Part shown: piece after piece, positions 50,638-59,779 of the stretch
Numbering within the stretch: position 1 is the stretch's first letter
Layout of the letters: every line of letters starts with the position of its first letter
Assembly (NCBI GenBank): GCA_015350385.1
Contig: WNKI01000001.1
Location: 7,713,433-7,777,432 of the forward strand
Origin: Aculops lycopersici
Lineage: Eukaryota > Arthropoda > Arachnida > Trombidiformes > Eriophyidae
Direction: 5' to 3'
DNA length: 64,000 bases
Notes under the pieces: generated by a model
The model's database searches: none
What the model was told of the DNA's origin: nothing
The model's input: the letters and a program-made list of their open reading frames with translations, nothing else
Program-made: the position numbers and the translations under genes

Positions 50638-51306
50638 TTAATCTTTCAAATCTTGTCCATCTTTCACAATCGTCATGACGCCATTCCAAAACCGGTAGAA
50701 TGGTCCGCTTCGCTTAGCAATATCGTAAGCAGTGTCGCCGGAATGATTCTTGATTGTGTAATCACAGTTTGTGTGGAACAATAATAACTGTACTATATCA
50801 CAGGTAATTGCATAACGACCATTCGAGGCAACAATATGTAATGGGGTGTTGCCGCCACTAGATTTGGCATTCACATCCGCACCTTGTTTTAGTAAATACT
50901 CTGCAATATCGAGATTATTCCATCTTACGGCACAGTGTAAGGGCCTCCAGTCATCGGAGGTTTTCGCCTCCAAGCTTGCTCCATGTCTAACTAAATACTT
51001 AACACAATCAATGTTGCCACTGTAACTTGCTCGATGCAAAGGAGTGTATCCATCTGAGTCGGCAAAGTTGACTAAAGTTGGATCCTGATGGATGTGTCGC
51101 ACTAATTCCACCAATCTTCCTTTCTCGGCTGCAAATAGTGTTCGTTTACCTAACAATTCATACTCCTTTCTTGATTCTCCCTCATCATGTTGCTGGCTCA
51201 ATGATTCGCTGGAGGTATCCCCAACCATCAATCTATCAGCCTCCTCCAACTCTCTTTCGCATTCCTCCTGCTCGAGTTCCAAGAACATTGGCGCTGTAGT
51301 TGCCAT
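50638..51306 (-). CDS. Ankyrin repeat protein, ANKRD49-like
   Basis: The product is 222 aa. An acidic N-terminus with EEADRLMVGDTSSES is followed by ankyrin repeats at about 54-83, 86-115 (DGYTPLHRASYSGNIDCVKYLV), 119-148 (DWRPLHCAVRWNNLDIAEYLL) and 152-185 (GNTPLHIVASNG), and a partial last repeat at 188-200 (GDTAYDIAKRSG). The small size, the WNN in the third repeat and the terminal AYDIAKRS fit ANKRD49, a poorly characterised nuclear or cytoplasmic protein linked to spermatogenesis and autophagy in mammals. Ankyrin repeats bind other proteins; the partner here is unknown. It is head-to-head with VTA1, with 425 bases between the starts. Confidence 0.82.
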   Translation of the reverse strand: MATTAPMFLELEQEECERELEEADRLMVGDTSSESLSQQHDEGESRKEYELLGKRTLFAAEKGRLVELVRHIHQDPTLVNFADSDGYTPLHRASYSGNIDCVKYLVRHGASLEAKTSDDWRPLHCAVRWNNLDIAEYLLKQGADVNAKSSGGNTPLHIVASNGRYAITCDIVQLLLFHTNCDYTIKNHSGDTAYDIAKRSGPFYRFWNGVMTIVKDGQDLKD

Positions 51307-51731
51307 GTTTGCGAAGGTGACGGCTCATTTATATGATTATAATGTAATAATAAATAATAAATAATAATAGGATCAGGTTTGATGCAATGGTATGAATAAG
51401 TCTTGGAGTTTGGAAATCGGTTAACACAACTGACCAATAAAAAAGTTTCTGCGTGTTGTTGATGAGAATCATTTGGGTGGATTTTCAATAGATGCACTCT
51501 AAAGCTGTCCAAGCTTTGTTAGTTCCATGAAGGTTTTTCGGGAACGCGCACTAATTTAGGAAATTTTGTTCACATTCAAAGTGTGACTTGCGTCAAAAGA
51601 AAATAAACAACAGAACGCTTTTTTGTAAAGGCGAGATGCTGAAAGAGATTTCCCAAACCCATTTTATTAATTAATAGAATACAAAGATATATTCTTGCGA
51701 AATATCAAGGCTAAGCTTCATCAATTAGATC
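51307..51731. promoter_or_regulatory. Divergent promoter region between ANKRD49 and VTA1
   Basis: 425 bases between two divergent ATGs, AT-rich near each start. No clear TATA box close to the VTA1 ATG; the best AT-rich word is TATATTC near 51686. Confidence 0.5.
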
Positions 51732-52739
51732 ATGGCAAGTAACACTTTGCCAGAGCCGCCGGCAACCCTGAAGGCGATTCAAAGTTACATGAGAATTGCT
51801 TCAGACATAGAGAGAATAGATCCAGTTGTGGCATATTGGATGAGACTATATTCCACCGAAACGGCACTTAAACTTGACAAGGATTCGCCGGAATCGAAGC
51901 AATTCCTTGCAGCCCTAATCGTATGGCTTGAGAATTTTAAAACAAACCTTAAGGACAACGAGACAGTAACTAATGAAACCGTGGGCCAAGCCCACTACGA
52001 GAACTTTGTTGACGCCCTCTTCAACAAAGCAGATACTCTAGACAGAAATGGAACTGCCAATAAGAATACAGTCAGAATGTTCTTCATGGCAGCTGTTATG
52101 TTTGATGCTATGGCAGTATTTGGACCGATTACCGACGAGGTAGCGAAGCGCTCAAAGTATGCCAAATTTAAGGCGGCTTATATTCAAAAATGTCTCAAGA
52201 ACGGCGAAACACCCCATCCCGGGCCAATCGAGAGCGAGGATTCCGCGACTGGTGGTGGAGTGGGCGATGTGTCGTCGGCATCTCAACCACCTCCAGCCCC
52301 TGGAGGCTTTGATTTGCCCTCAGTGCCTAGTGGTGCACCAACGTCTTCGAAAGATACCAATTCTTTTCCCCAGATGCCCGAGACTCCAAAGAGGCCAACC
52401 GATGATCCATTTGTGATGACACCCTCGCAACCACCCGCACCTGCGCCCGTGATTCCCCCAAGTCCGCCACAGATTACCAAGACCCCGCAGCTGCCATCAG
52501 TGCCCACCTCGCAACCTGGACAATCGATGCATAGCTCCTACTCTGGACCATCCACAATTAGTGCAACCAAGTACCATGCAACAAACGGAGCGCCACTGGA
52601 CGCCGAGGACCTCATTAAGGGTCAGAAGTACATCAAGTTTGCAAATAGTGCGCTACAGTATGACGACATCCCAACTGCAGTGACGAATCTAGAGAAGGCA
52701 TTGCGGCTACTCAGTTCCGGTCAGCGATCGGCTGATTGA
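51732..52739 (+). CDS. VTA1: VTA1/LIP5, ESCRT-associated activator of VPS4
   Basis: The product is 335 aa (human 307). The N-terminal tandem MIT-like domain (about 8-165) has the family strings RIDPVVAYWMRLYSTETALKL, NETVGQAHYENFVDALFNKAD and TVRMFFMAAVMFDAMAVFG. A Pro/Ser/Thr-rich linker (170-285) follows. The C-terminal VPS4-binding helical hairpin (about 290-330) includes DAEDLIKGQKYIKFANSALQ and AVTNLEKALRLL. VTA1 binds ESCRT-III through its N-terminus and stimulates the VPS4 ATPase through its C-terminus, during multivesicular body formation and other membrane scission. All parts are present, and there are no introns. Confidence 0.97.
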   Translation: MASNTLPEPPATLKAIQSYMRIASDIERIDPVVAYWMRLYSTETALKLDKDSPESKQFLAALIVWLENFKTNLKDNETVTNETVGQAHYENFVDALFNKADTLDRNGTANKNTVRMFFMAAVMFDAMAVFGPITDEVAKRSKYAKFKAAYIQKCLKNGETPHPGPIESEDSATGGGVGDVSSASQPPPAPGGFDLPSVPSGAPTSSKDTNSFPQMPETPKRPTDDPFVMTPSQPPAPAPVIPPSPPQITKTPQLPSVPTSQPGQSMHSSYSGPSTISATKYHATNGAPLDAEDLIKGQKYIKFANSALQYDDIPTAVTNLEKALRLLSSGQRSAD

Positions 52740-52989
52740 TCATCTAACTCAACTCAACCTGACCTAACCTTGAAGGCTAATCAACAGGTAGAAATGTGGA
52801 ACTTTGATCATCAAGCACAATCTGCAATATACACACATACATACAGATATTACAACACCATAACCAAATATAACCACGCAATCTTGGAGAGATTAGCCTA
52901 ACCTTTAACCTTGTTGCTACTGTTATTTTTATTATTGTTGTTGTTATCGGCTGAATCATCAGATGAGATTTTATTGGTATGGTCCTAGG
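52740..52989. other. Convergent intergenic region between VTA1 and the cuticle protein gene
   Basis: 250 bases between convergent stops, presumably both 3' UTRs. Nothing else is recognised. Confidence 0.5.
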
Positions 52990-54429
52990 TTAGTTTGGTC
53001 TGCTTGCCAATCGCTCTGGTTTATGGCTTGACTCATAGTCCGGAGGAGCAGCGGCAGCCGACTCGTCGTTGTAGTCGCGTCCGAACCCATCGCCATTCTC
53101 GTTGGTGCTAACCACTGCAGCAGTAGCTACTGGTGCAGCCCTAACCTCAGCACCTGTCCTCTTAATTTCGGTTGTTCTGGTTATGTCCGCAGCCGTCGCC
53201 GATCTGGCTGCTGATGCTGGACTTGCTAGTGGAACTATGCGAGTCAATGGAGCGGCCGGCGCCAGTTTGTGTTGCTCAATTTGGGAAACCGAGGAGCGAA
53301 CCGCCGAATCGGCCACGGATTCGTCCAAGACCAATCCTGGCTCATTGGATCTAATCTTCGCCCTGAATCCATCGCGGTCGGCGACATAGTCAACGTGGCG
53401 ATACTGGCCTCCGGCCTCCCGATATCCATACGATCCATGGACAACTCCGTTCTTGTCGCTCTCCTCGTGGCGGTACTGTCCATTTCCGCTCTCGTCCTGG
53501 TGCTTGAAGTCAAAGGCAAAAGGCTCGGCCATGCCAAGCGGCGCTGGCGCATCGACGTAGAGTTCCCTCTGTTGAACAGCCTGTTCCTCTTCCTGTTGCT
53601 GTACTTGTTGCTGTTGCTGTTGTAGATGCTCCTCCTCCTTTTGGCTCAACTCTTCCTGTTGCTCATGCTGCTGCTGCTGCTGTTGTGGCTCAAAGAATCT
53701 CTCTTGAGTCTTGGAGGGAGCGCTTGTCTTTCCAGACAAGTCTCTTGGAGCCTCTATATTGGTCTTGCCGACTGGATTCAACTGGCGCTGATCCGGTGAG
53801 GCCAACGGGAAGCTAAAGGACGATGTGGCAAAGGCAACCGAGCCTTTGGTGCTGGCTGGCGCACTTTGCTTGTCGCCTTTAGTGGCCGAGTACCTTTCCT
53901 TTGGTTCTTGGTGGGAGACAAGCTCCACTTGCTCACTTACAATTGCTGGCGACTCATGTTTCTTGGTCACCTCGACCTCCTTTCTAACCTCCTCCCTCTT
54001 GATTCCCTTTGTTTCCTTATCGTCCAAGTCCAACTTTTGCTGCGTTTGTACAATTGGAGCTGGAGCCTCGAGCTTTGTCTTGGTGGGTGCCTCGACTAAA
54101 CTCAATTGCTCCTGTTGCGGTTGTTGCTGCAGCGACGACTTTGAGTGCTCAACGGAGTGGCTGGTGCTGCGGTGCTCGGCAACTGAGACCTTTGGCTCGT
54201 ATCCCCTCGTCGGCAATGGAGCTTGGTGCGGTTGTCTCAGAGTCTTGGTCTCGGCATCGAGTTGCAATTGGCGCCCGCCTTTGGCCGGAGATACAAATCT
54301 CACCTCCTCTCTCTGTTGCTGATGCTGAGGCTGGTAGCCCTTGATTCCCGCAGAACAATGGACGGCCGCTAGGTTCAGTGATAGAAGGACACCTGCCAAA
54401 AGGGAGGCAAATATGATTGGGTTTGTCAT
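52990..54429 (-). CDS. Cuticular protein with Rebers-Riddiford (chitin_bind_4) domain
   Basis: The product is 479 aa. A classical signal peptide at the N-terminus (IIFASLLAGVLLSLNLAAVHCS) is followed by a long Gln/Glu/Lys-rich low-complexity region. An R&R chitin-binding domain lies at about 303-365 (FAFDFKHQDESGNGQYRHEE, then GVVHGSYGYREAGGQYRHVDYVADRDGFRAKI). The conserved pattern, G(x)n then YVADxxGFxA, identifies the arthropod cuticle family; the histidine- and aromatic-rich core looks RR-2-like. An Ala-rich tail follows. It should be secreted by the epidermis and bind chitin in the exoskeleton. The long disordered arms are larger than in typical R&R proteins. Single exon, whereas insect cuticle genes usually have an intron in the signal peptide. 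Confidence 0.93.
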   Translation of the reverse strand: MTNPIIFASLLAGVLLSLNLAAVHCSAGIKGYQPQHQQQREEVRFVSPAKGGRQLQLDAETKTLRQPHQAPLPTRGYEPKVSVAEHRSTSHSVEHSKSSLQQQPQQEQLSLVEAPTKTKLEAPAPIVQTQQKLDLDDKETKGIKREEVRKEVEVTKKHESPAIVSEQVELVSHQEPKERYSATKGDKQSAPASTKGSVAFATSSFSFPLASPDQRQLNPVGKTNIEAPRDLSGKTSAPSKTQERFFEPQQQQQQHEQQEELSQKEEEHLQQQQQQVQQQEEEQAVQQRELYVDAPAPLGMAEPFAFDFKHQDESGNGQYRHEESDKNGVVHGSYGYREAGGQYRHVDYVADRDGFRAKIRSNEPGLVLDESVADSAVRSSVSQIEQHKLAPAAPLTRIVPLASPASAARSATAADITRTTEIKRTGAEVRAAPVATAAVVSTNENGDGFGRDYNDESAAAAPPDYESSHKPERLASRPN

Positions 54430-54984
54430 CTTGATCTCTATTTGACCGCTTGAGCTCTTCTATTTGCTTCTTTGGATTTCGATAGTCTTGCCGTAAACTC
54501 TCTTGCGATTAATAATTCCTCCGCCAACAGGATGCAGCAGTTTAAATACCTCGGAAAATTCCTTCTCTTATCCCAGGAGTCTACTTCGTGTCAAGCGAGC
54601 GAGCACTTTTCAAGTTCAAGTTCCTGGTAGCAGGCAAGCTGGCTAGCCTGCCAGCTACCTCGCCGTGTGCAAACTTTCACTCCATTAGTGGTAGCCATAG
54701 GTACAGGTAAAGGTATCTAGACTTAAGCATAAGGCGTGATTTAACTAGCCAACAAAAAGGTAAAGGTGGGATGCTGAGAACTCGAGGCAAAGTTAGCGAG
54801 CTCATCTCCGTGGCGCGAGTTCAAGGCTGACCACTCAGACAAGTGGGCGAGTTCGCCGCAGAGAAACCAATTGAAAGTCATTGACCGAGCTGGAAACACG
54901 AACCAAGGAAAGAAAAAACTTTTATTTACTACCAACCACTAGCATCGGCAGCATCATCTTGCTACAAACTACCTGATGCTTTGG
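54430..54984. other. Region between the cuticle protein start and the slouch 3' end
   Basis: 555 bases holding the cuticle protein promoter and the slouch 3' UTR. A near-palindromic word of the dispersed GGCAAGC/TAGCTGGC type lies near 54632-54656. Confidence 0.5.
54541..54548 (-). promoter_or_regulatory. TATA-like box upstream of the cuticle protein gene
   Basis: TATTTAAA on the minus strand, 112 bases before the ATG. Expected transcription start about 54515, which gives a leader of some 85 bases. Plausible by position only. Confidence 0.4.
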
Positions 54985-57207
54985 TTAATCTGAAAGTTTA
55001 TTGTCACCAGCAATGGTCTCCGGTGCCTTGCCAAGACTACTAACAACCGCCTCGTTGCAGTCCGCCGACATCCCAACTCCAACTTGTTGCCTCTGTTCTG
55101 CCAATTGCGGGCCTGGCGAGTTGGCCAAATTTTCGCTTGTTGTTAGTCTGGAGTTGAAGGGAGATCTGATGGAGTTAGTCGGATTATTATTTTGCTGCAT
55201 TAGGATTTGGCTGTTTCTCCTAGCCAATCCTAATGATGAATTAGATGAAGTTGCGGCCATCGCTGCATGCTGAGACATTGAAGCTGCGGCGGCGGCAGCC
55301 AACACGAATGGACTTGAGGCAGAGGCGGCGGCAGTAGCAGCAGCAAAAGGTTGCTGTTGTCCCGTGAACTCGTGGACTGAGCTGAGATTGTTAATGGCCA
55401 AGTCGCTGCCACTTGTTGCTGTTGTTACTGAAGAGGCTTGATTGTAGAGTTGATGGTGGTGATGAAACTGAAGCCGTTGTTGTTGTTGCTGCTGCTGCTG
55501 CTGCTTGCTATAAAACCTCAAAAGATCATAGGTAGCCGCGGCCGCCGTAGCCATCTTGTTGCTCGTGGGCGTGGGAGTGGCGGTATTGTCGTTTGTATTG
55601 CATAACATCGCATTGATGGCCGACTCTTTCAGGTTAGATTCGCCTTCCTGGTTGCTCATTTGATCAGCCCCGTCGCTTATTTCAACATTTAATTTGCGTC
55701 TAAACTGATTCTTCGTCTCAGAGCTCAAACTTGATGTCAACTTTAAGTGTTCCACACTAGAGGATGGATTTAAATTAACTGAAGCCGATGACGACGGCGT
55801 GGGATTAATGGCGAGAGTTGGCATTCCATTGTAAGGGGGAAGCACAATACTTGTTGGCTCGGCACCAGGATGCTGTTTCTTCCACTTGGTGCGTCTGTTT
55901 TGAAACCAAATTTTCACCTGAGTTTCGCTCAATTTTAAATTTGCGGCCAAATTTGAACGCTCAAACACAGACAAGTACCTAGTGGCTTTGAACTTTTGTT
56001 CCAAACAGCTGATTTGCTCGTAGGTAAACGCCGTTCTTGCTCTCCTCGGTTTCAAGAGTTGATTCGAGTTTGAGTTGGAGTTGGAGTTGGAGTTGGAGTT
56101 GGAGTTGGAGTTGGAGTTGGAGTTGGAGTTTGAGTTGGAGTTCGAGGACGAGGACGAGGCGAGAGTTGAGGAGGAAGAGGAGACGTTGGAAGTGGAAGTG
56201 GAGAAGGATGCTATTGAGGATGCGGAAATAGGTGAGCCATTTGAGTTCGTATAGGCTGCCAGTTGATGTTTGTTGCTCATTTTAACACTCTCCAACAATC
56301 GATTGCGCATATGGATCTCTTCGTTGGAGTGCAAAACGTCAATCTCTAGTTGGTGTTGCATCTGCGCTGGCCGTTGCTTTGTTTGATTCGACACAAGCTC
56401 TCGCCTGTTGTTGTCGTCGTCGTCGTCACCTATCATTAATCTTGAATCAAATTCATCATTATCATTATCATCATCATCATCATCGTTCTCAAGTCGCAAC
56501 TCCGGCAAGTCAATCACTTTTCGCCTGGCCGTCGCCGCTTCTTGCTGCAACTCCAAGTGTCGCCTCCTTCTCCTCCGTTTCCTATTTCTCCTCTCAACTC
56601 TCCGCTTAACTTGACTCTCTCCAGACGAGCAAACGATCTGTTGTCTTGGTAGCTGCTGCTGCTGCTGCTGTTGCTGTCCACTTGGCCCACCAACTCCGAA
56701 ATAACCACCGGTTGATGGTGGGGAATCGAAGGAGGCTTGCTGCTGCTGTCTTGCCAATTCATAAATTTTGCTGTGTTGTTGCTGCTGGTGGTGCTGTTGT
56801 TGCTGTTGCTCGGCCAATAAAAGGTCAACTAAAAACAAAGAACTCGGCTTCAGATGGCCGAAGTCTTGCTGCTGGTATTGCAAAGTGGCAGCAGCCGCTA
56901 ATTGGTGTGCCTGCCACGAGTTTTTGTCCGAATAACCTCCGTAAGCTTCTCGTTGTTGCTGTTGATGCTCACTCAAACCCGAGTTGTTCAGGTGAGTTGC
57001 AACGAGCATCTGGTTGCGCTGATGATGATGGTATCGCATCGCGACCAGTGCCTCGTTTGTTTGTTGTTGTCTCAGCAACGAATCGATTGAAAAGGGACTC
57101 GAGTTGCTGGTTTGTGGTGGGACTGTTGCCATTGCCGCCGCCGCCGCCGCCGCCGCCGTAGCGGCAGTAGTGGCCACCTGAAGATCCTGGCAACTTCTCG
57201 GCGTCAT
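54985..57207 (-). CDS. slou: NK1-class homeobox transcription factor (slouch/NKX1 orthologue)
   Basis: The product is 740 aa from ATG 57207; an in-frame TTG lies five codons further up. The homeodomain (387-446) has RRARTAFTYEQISCLEQKFK, TRYLSVFERSNLA and TETQ-like SETQVKIWFQNRRTKWKKQ. The helix-1 and TRYLS residues are diagnostic for the NK1 family. Near the N-terminus, PFSIDSLL (38-45) resembles an eh1/TN Groucho-binding motif. A basic cluster (RRNRKRRRRRRH) could aid nuclear entry. Elsewhere there are Gln, Ala, Asp and a long (Asn-Ser)n tract made by a GGAGTT repeat. In Drosophila slouch specifies muscle founder and neural cells and acts mostly as a repressor. Single exon. A large gene-free region lies upstream. 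Confidence 0.93.
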   Translation of the reverse strand: MTPRSCQDLQVATTAATAAAAAAAAMATVPPQTSNSSPFSIDSLLRQQQTNEALVAMRYHHHQRNQMLVATHLNNSGLSEHQQQQREAYGGYSDKNSWQAHQLAAAATLQYQQQDFGHLKPSSLFLVDLLLAEQQQQQHHQQQQHSKIYELARQQQQASFDSPPSTGGYFGVGGPSGQQQQQQQQLPRQQIVCSSGESQVKRRVERRNRKRRRRRRHLELQQEAATARRKVIDLPELRLENDDDDDDNDNDEFDSRLMIGDDDDDNNRRELVSNQTKQRPAQMQHQLEIDVLHSNEEIHMRNRLLESVKMSNKHQLAAYTNSNGSPISASSIASFSTSTSNVSSSSSTLASSSSSNSNSNSNSNSNSNSNSNSNSNSNSNSNQLLKPRRARTAFTYEQISCLEQKFKATRYLSVFERSNLAANLKLSETQVKIWFQNRRTKWKKQHPGAEPTSIVLPPYNGMPTLAINPTPSSSASVNLNPSSSVEHLKLTSSLSSETKNQFRRKLNVEISDGADQMSNQEGESNLKESAINAMLCNTNDNTATPTPTSNKMATAAAATYDLLRFYSKQQQQQQQQQRLQFHHHHQLYNQASSVTTATSGSDLAINNLSSVHEFTGQQQPFAAATAAASASSPFVLAAAAAASMSQHAAMAATSSNSSLGLARRNSQILMQQNNNPTNSIRSPFNSRLTTSENLANSPGPQLAEQRQQVGVGMSADCNEAVVSSLGKAPETIAGDNKLSD
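56064..56142. repeat. GGAGTT hexanucleotide repeat inside slouch
   Basis: About 13 near-perfect copies, a few with one change (TGAGTT, CGAGTT). On the gene strand it encodes the (Asn-Ser)n tract just before the homeodomain. Confidence 0.9.
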
Positions 57208-57219
57208 CCTGTAGTTTTT

Positions 57220-57222
<3 letters not shown>

Positions 57223-57250
<28 letters not shown>
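57223..57250. repeat. CT dinucleotide microsatellite at the slouch start
   Basis: About 14 units, reading as GA on the gene strand, 16 bases before the slouch ATG. GAGA-type elements are common in arthropod developmental promoters. Confidence 0.85.
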
Positions 57251-57256
<6 letters not shown>

Positions 57257-58181
57257 TATTTGAAAGCTACTTTCACAATTGAATCGAAATGATGATTGTC
57301 TCTCGTTCGCTCGAATCGCAAATAGACGTTTGAGACTAGAGCTCCAAATAGTTGGAGCCATCCAGTGCGCATGAGCATAGAGTTGGACGCCTAGCGACTA
57401 AACGAGATCAACGAGTAAACAAGCGCTAGGCGCCTCGCTCGCTCGCTTACTCTGTCGCTATGCGTCGTTGCAAATCATCGCGCCTTTCGCATTTTTACTC
57501 TCTTTTCTCGCCTTTACTCTTCCCTGCATTGCCTTGTGTGTGTGCGTGTGTGTGTGCGCGCTTGTGTGCATATGCGTGTCATTATTTAGTCTATCACCAT
57601 TAGTAGCCCAGAGAGATAGAGAGCCGCAAAAAGCCCTCAACGCGCCGAGTAATTGCGTTCTTTTCCACGTAGTTTAATACATTTGCCTCGCTCTCTTTCT
57701 CCAGTTAGAATACCAACTACTGCAGATATATAATGCAAATGATTCGAGTTAACAGTTTGACATTAAAGACGGGACATTAAGGGAGGCAGTCGAATATTTG
57801 GACTGAGACCGAGACTTGTTTTTTATATTTTACTTCATCTCAAAGCAACTCAACTTCCAACTTGGACTAAAAAACCGAGAAGAACAAAAGGAAGACGCTC
57901 ACTAAACTAGGCGATGATTTCAAGTTGTTGCGCTTCGCTTGAATTTGGTGCCATCATTAGATGTAATTATTGTTATTATTATTATCTTATTATGCCGACT
58001 GTCTCTCTTCTTTTTCTCGTTCAAGATAGTTGGACGAGGATGCTGCTTGTTGGCGATAATAATAACGAAAATAAGAGCCCAGTAAATTATTTTCCCAGTC
58101 TATTATTTTTCGGCCCAGTTGATTTTTATTTGCCGCCGCTGCGTTGGTTGTTCACTTTAAAATCGAGTATCAAATGTATCG

Positions 58182-58184
<3 letters not shown>

Positions 58185-58229
<45 letters not shown>
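58185..58229. repeat. CTG trinucleotide microsatellite
   Basis: About 15 uninterrupted units. No gene context supports translation. Confidence 0.9.
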
Positions 58230-58231
<2 letters not shown>

Positions 58232-59450
58232 ACGCAAAAAGATATCTTTTATCGCTTTCCCCAACCTCAAGGCGACAGATTCACTCGAGTGAAGGCAACT
58301 AAAGTTAAATGACCTATGACAAAAAAGACACTCTTGTGATGAGTTGCGTTTGTCTGTGTGTAAAAATGTTTGCGCTGTGCCCAGGTGAAAGGGCAAGCGG
58401 AACATGAATTGAGATGGAAGGGGTGAGTTTTATATATATATATATAACTATCCATCTAAACGTCGCGCTGCTCACTGCATCACCAAACTATTCGCCGCGT
58501 TATCTGTTCCATGCCATCGCTTTGTCTTGAATCTCTATCTCTCTAATTAAACAAATGTAAAACTAACCTATTGTTTTCTTGTTTGAAGAGAGGAATCCAA
58601 AACACGCGACCAAGAGGACAAATAGTATTGGGTTTGGAAAATGGAGCAGCCAAGTTAATTGGTTTAAATTCAAACACAGCACTCATTTTGAGCCCAATGA
58701 TTATTATCATGTTGTTTTCCTGTTTGATCGCTTTGAAATTTGACGAGACACGAGAGCAAAAGAGAGAAGGGAAGAAATTTCTAAATTACTGTGCCAGAAA
58801 TTAACGCTTCGCATTCATTAGTTTGAAAATATTAGTGCGATGAGCATCAAGTGCGTTCATTGTGCAGACTCCTATTACAAATAGATGGACTCGGCGACAA
58901 AATGCCACCGCGAACAAATAGATGGATGGAGACCAACATAAAAAGCGCTCTCGTTGCCGGAGTACTAATTATCCTTCGCTCGAGTGCGCAAATTTAATTA
59001 GGAGACATAATAAGTGTGCGCCGCCAATTATTATCGTCATTCTTATGCAATTGCAAGAGTTTAGTTTGCTGAGTCTATAACGTTGCTCTGGTTGCATCTC
59101 GCATGCATTGGGTTTGTTATTTAGTTGTCGCAATAGAGAAGGGAAAAAACTAATCGCTTTCGCCCATAGACCCTCGCATTGGCAATTCAAGACAGCGATT
59201 CACGATTCGATTTTGAGGGTGCAAATCGATGAACGACTGGAAATTCTCGATGGAAACACAAAAACATCTTAATTGATTGACAAGATTTGCGCAAATTTTA
59301 ATCGATTAATCATCTCTCACTAACTGTAGTCTCAATTGGCGACAAATTGGAGGCAAGCAATCGTTGCGAAAAGTGGAGCCACTAATTATCGTGTACCTTG
59401 TCTAAAAGTCGGCGTGTCTTGTCTCATATCGATCACCGACTGATTGAATG

Positions 59451-59480
59451 GAAGGGAAAGGAAAGGAAAGGAAAGGAAAA
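59451..59480. repeat. GGAAA pentanucleotide repeat
   Basis: Five to six tandem copies. Confidence 0.8.
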
Positions 59481-59634
59481 AAGGTGAATCCGCTTATTTG
59501 GAGTTGGAGACGAGAGTTGTTTTCTTCTCTCGATGGAGCTAAAATTCCGATTGATTGAGTCGTAGATTCGTTAGCAAATAAGAGCGAGATTTATAATTAC
59601 ATAGCTCAGGAGCTTACTTGTTAGATCTAACTCT

Positions 59635-59665
59635 CAAAAGAGTCCCTCAATTGGGGACTCTTTTG
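59635..59665. repeat. Perfect 12-bp inverted repeat with 7-base loop
   Basis: CAAAAGAGTCCC (59635-59646) and GGGACTCTTTTG (59654-59665) are exact inverse complements around TCAATTG. It would fold as a strong hairpin with a T-rich side, or act as a dimeric binding site. No flanking gene explains it. Confidence 0.7.
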
Positions 59666-59743
59666 CGTTGCTTCAATTCATAGAGCAAAACCCAAACTGA
59701 TAGATGACAACTTGAAGACTCAAACTTCAATTACCGAGTTGCG

Positions 59744-59744
<1 letters not shown>

Positions 59745-59775
<31 letters not shown>
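59745..59775. repeat. TA dinucleotide microsatellite
   Basis: About 15 TA units. Confidence 0.9.

Positions 59776-59779
<4 letters not shown>

Noticed and set aside
53825..54322. 165-codon plus-strand frame opposite the cuticle protein gene
   Set aside because: It is antisense to the Gln/Glu-rich arm of the cuticle protein; Cys/Ser/Leu-rich with no domain, so a shadow.
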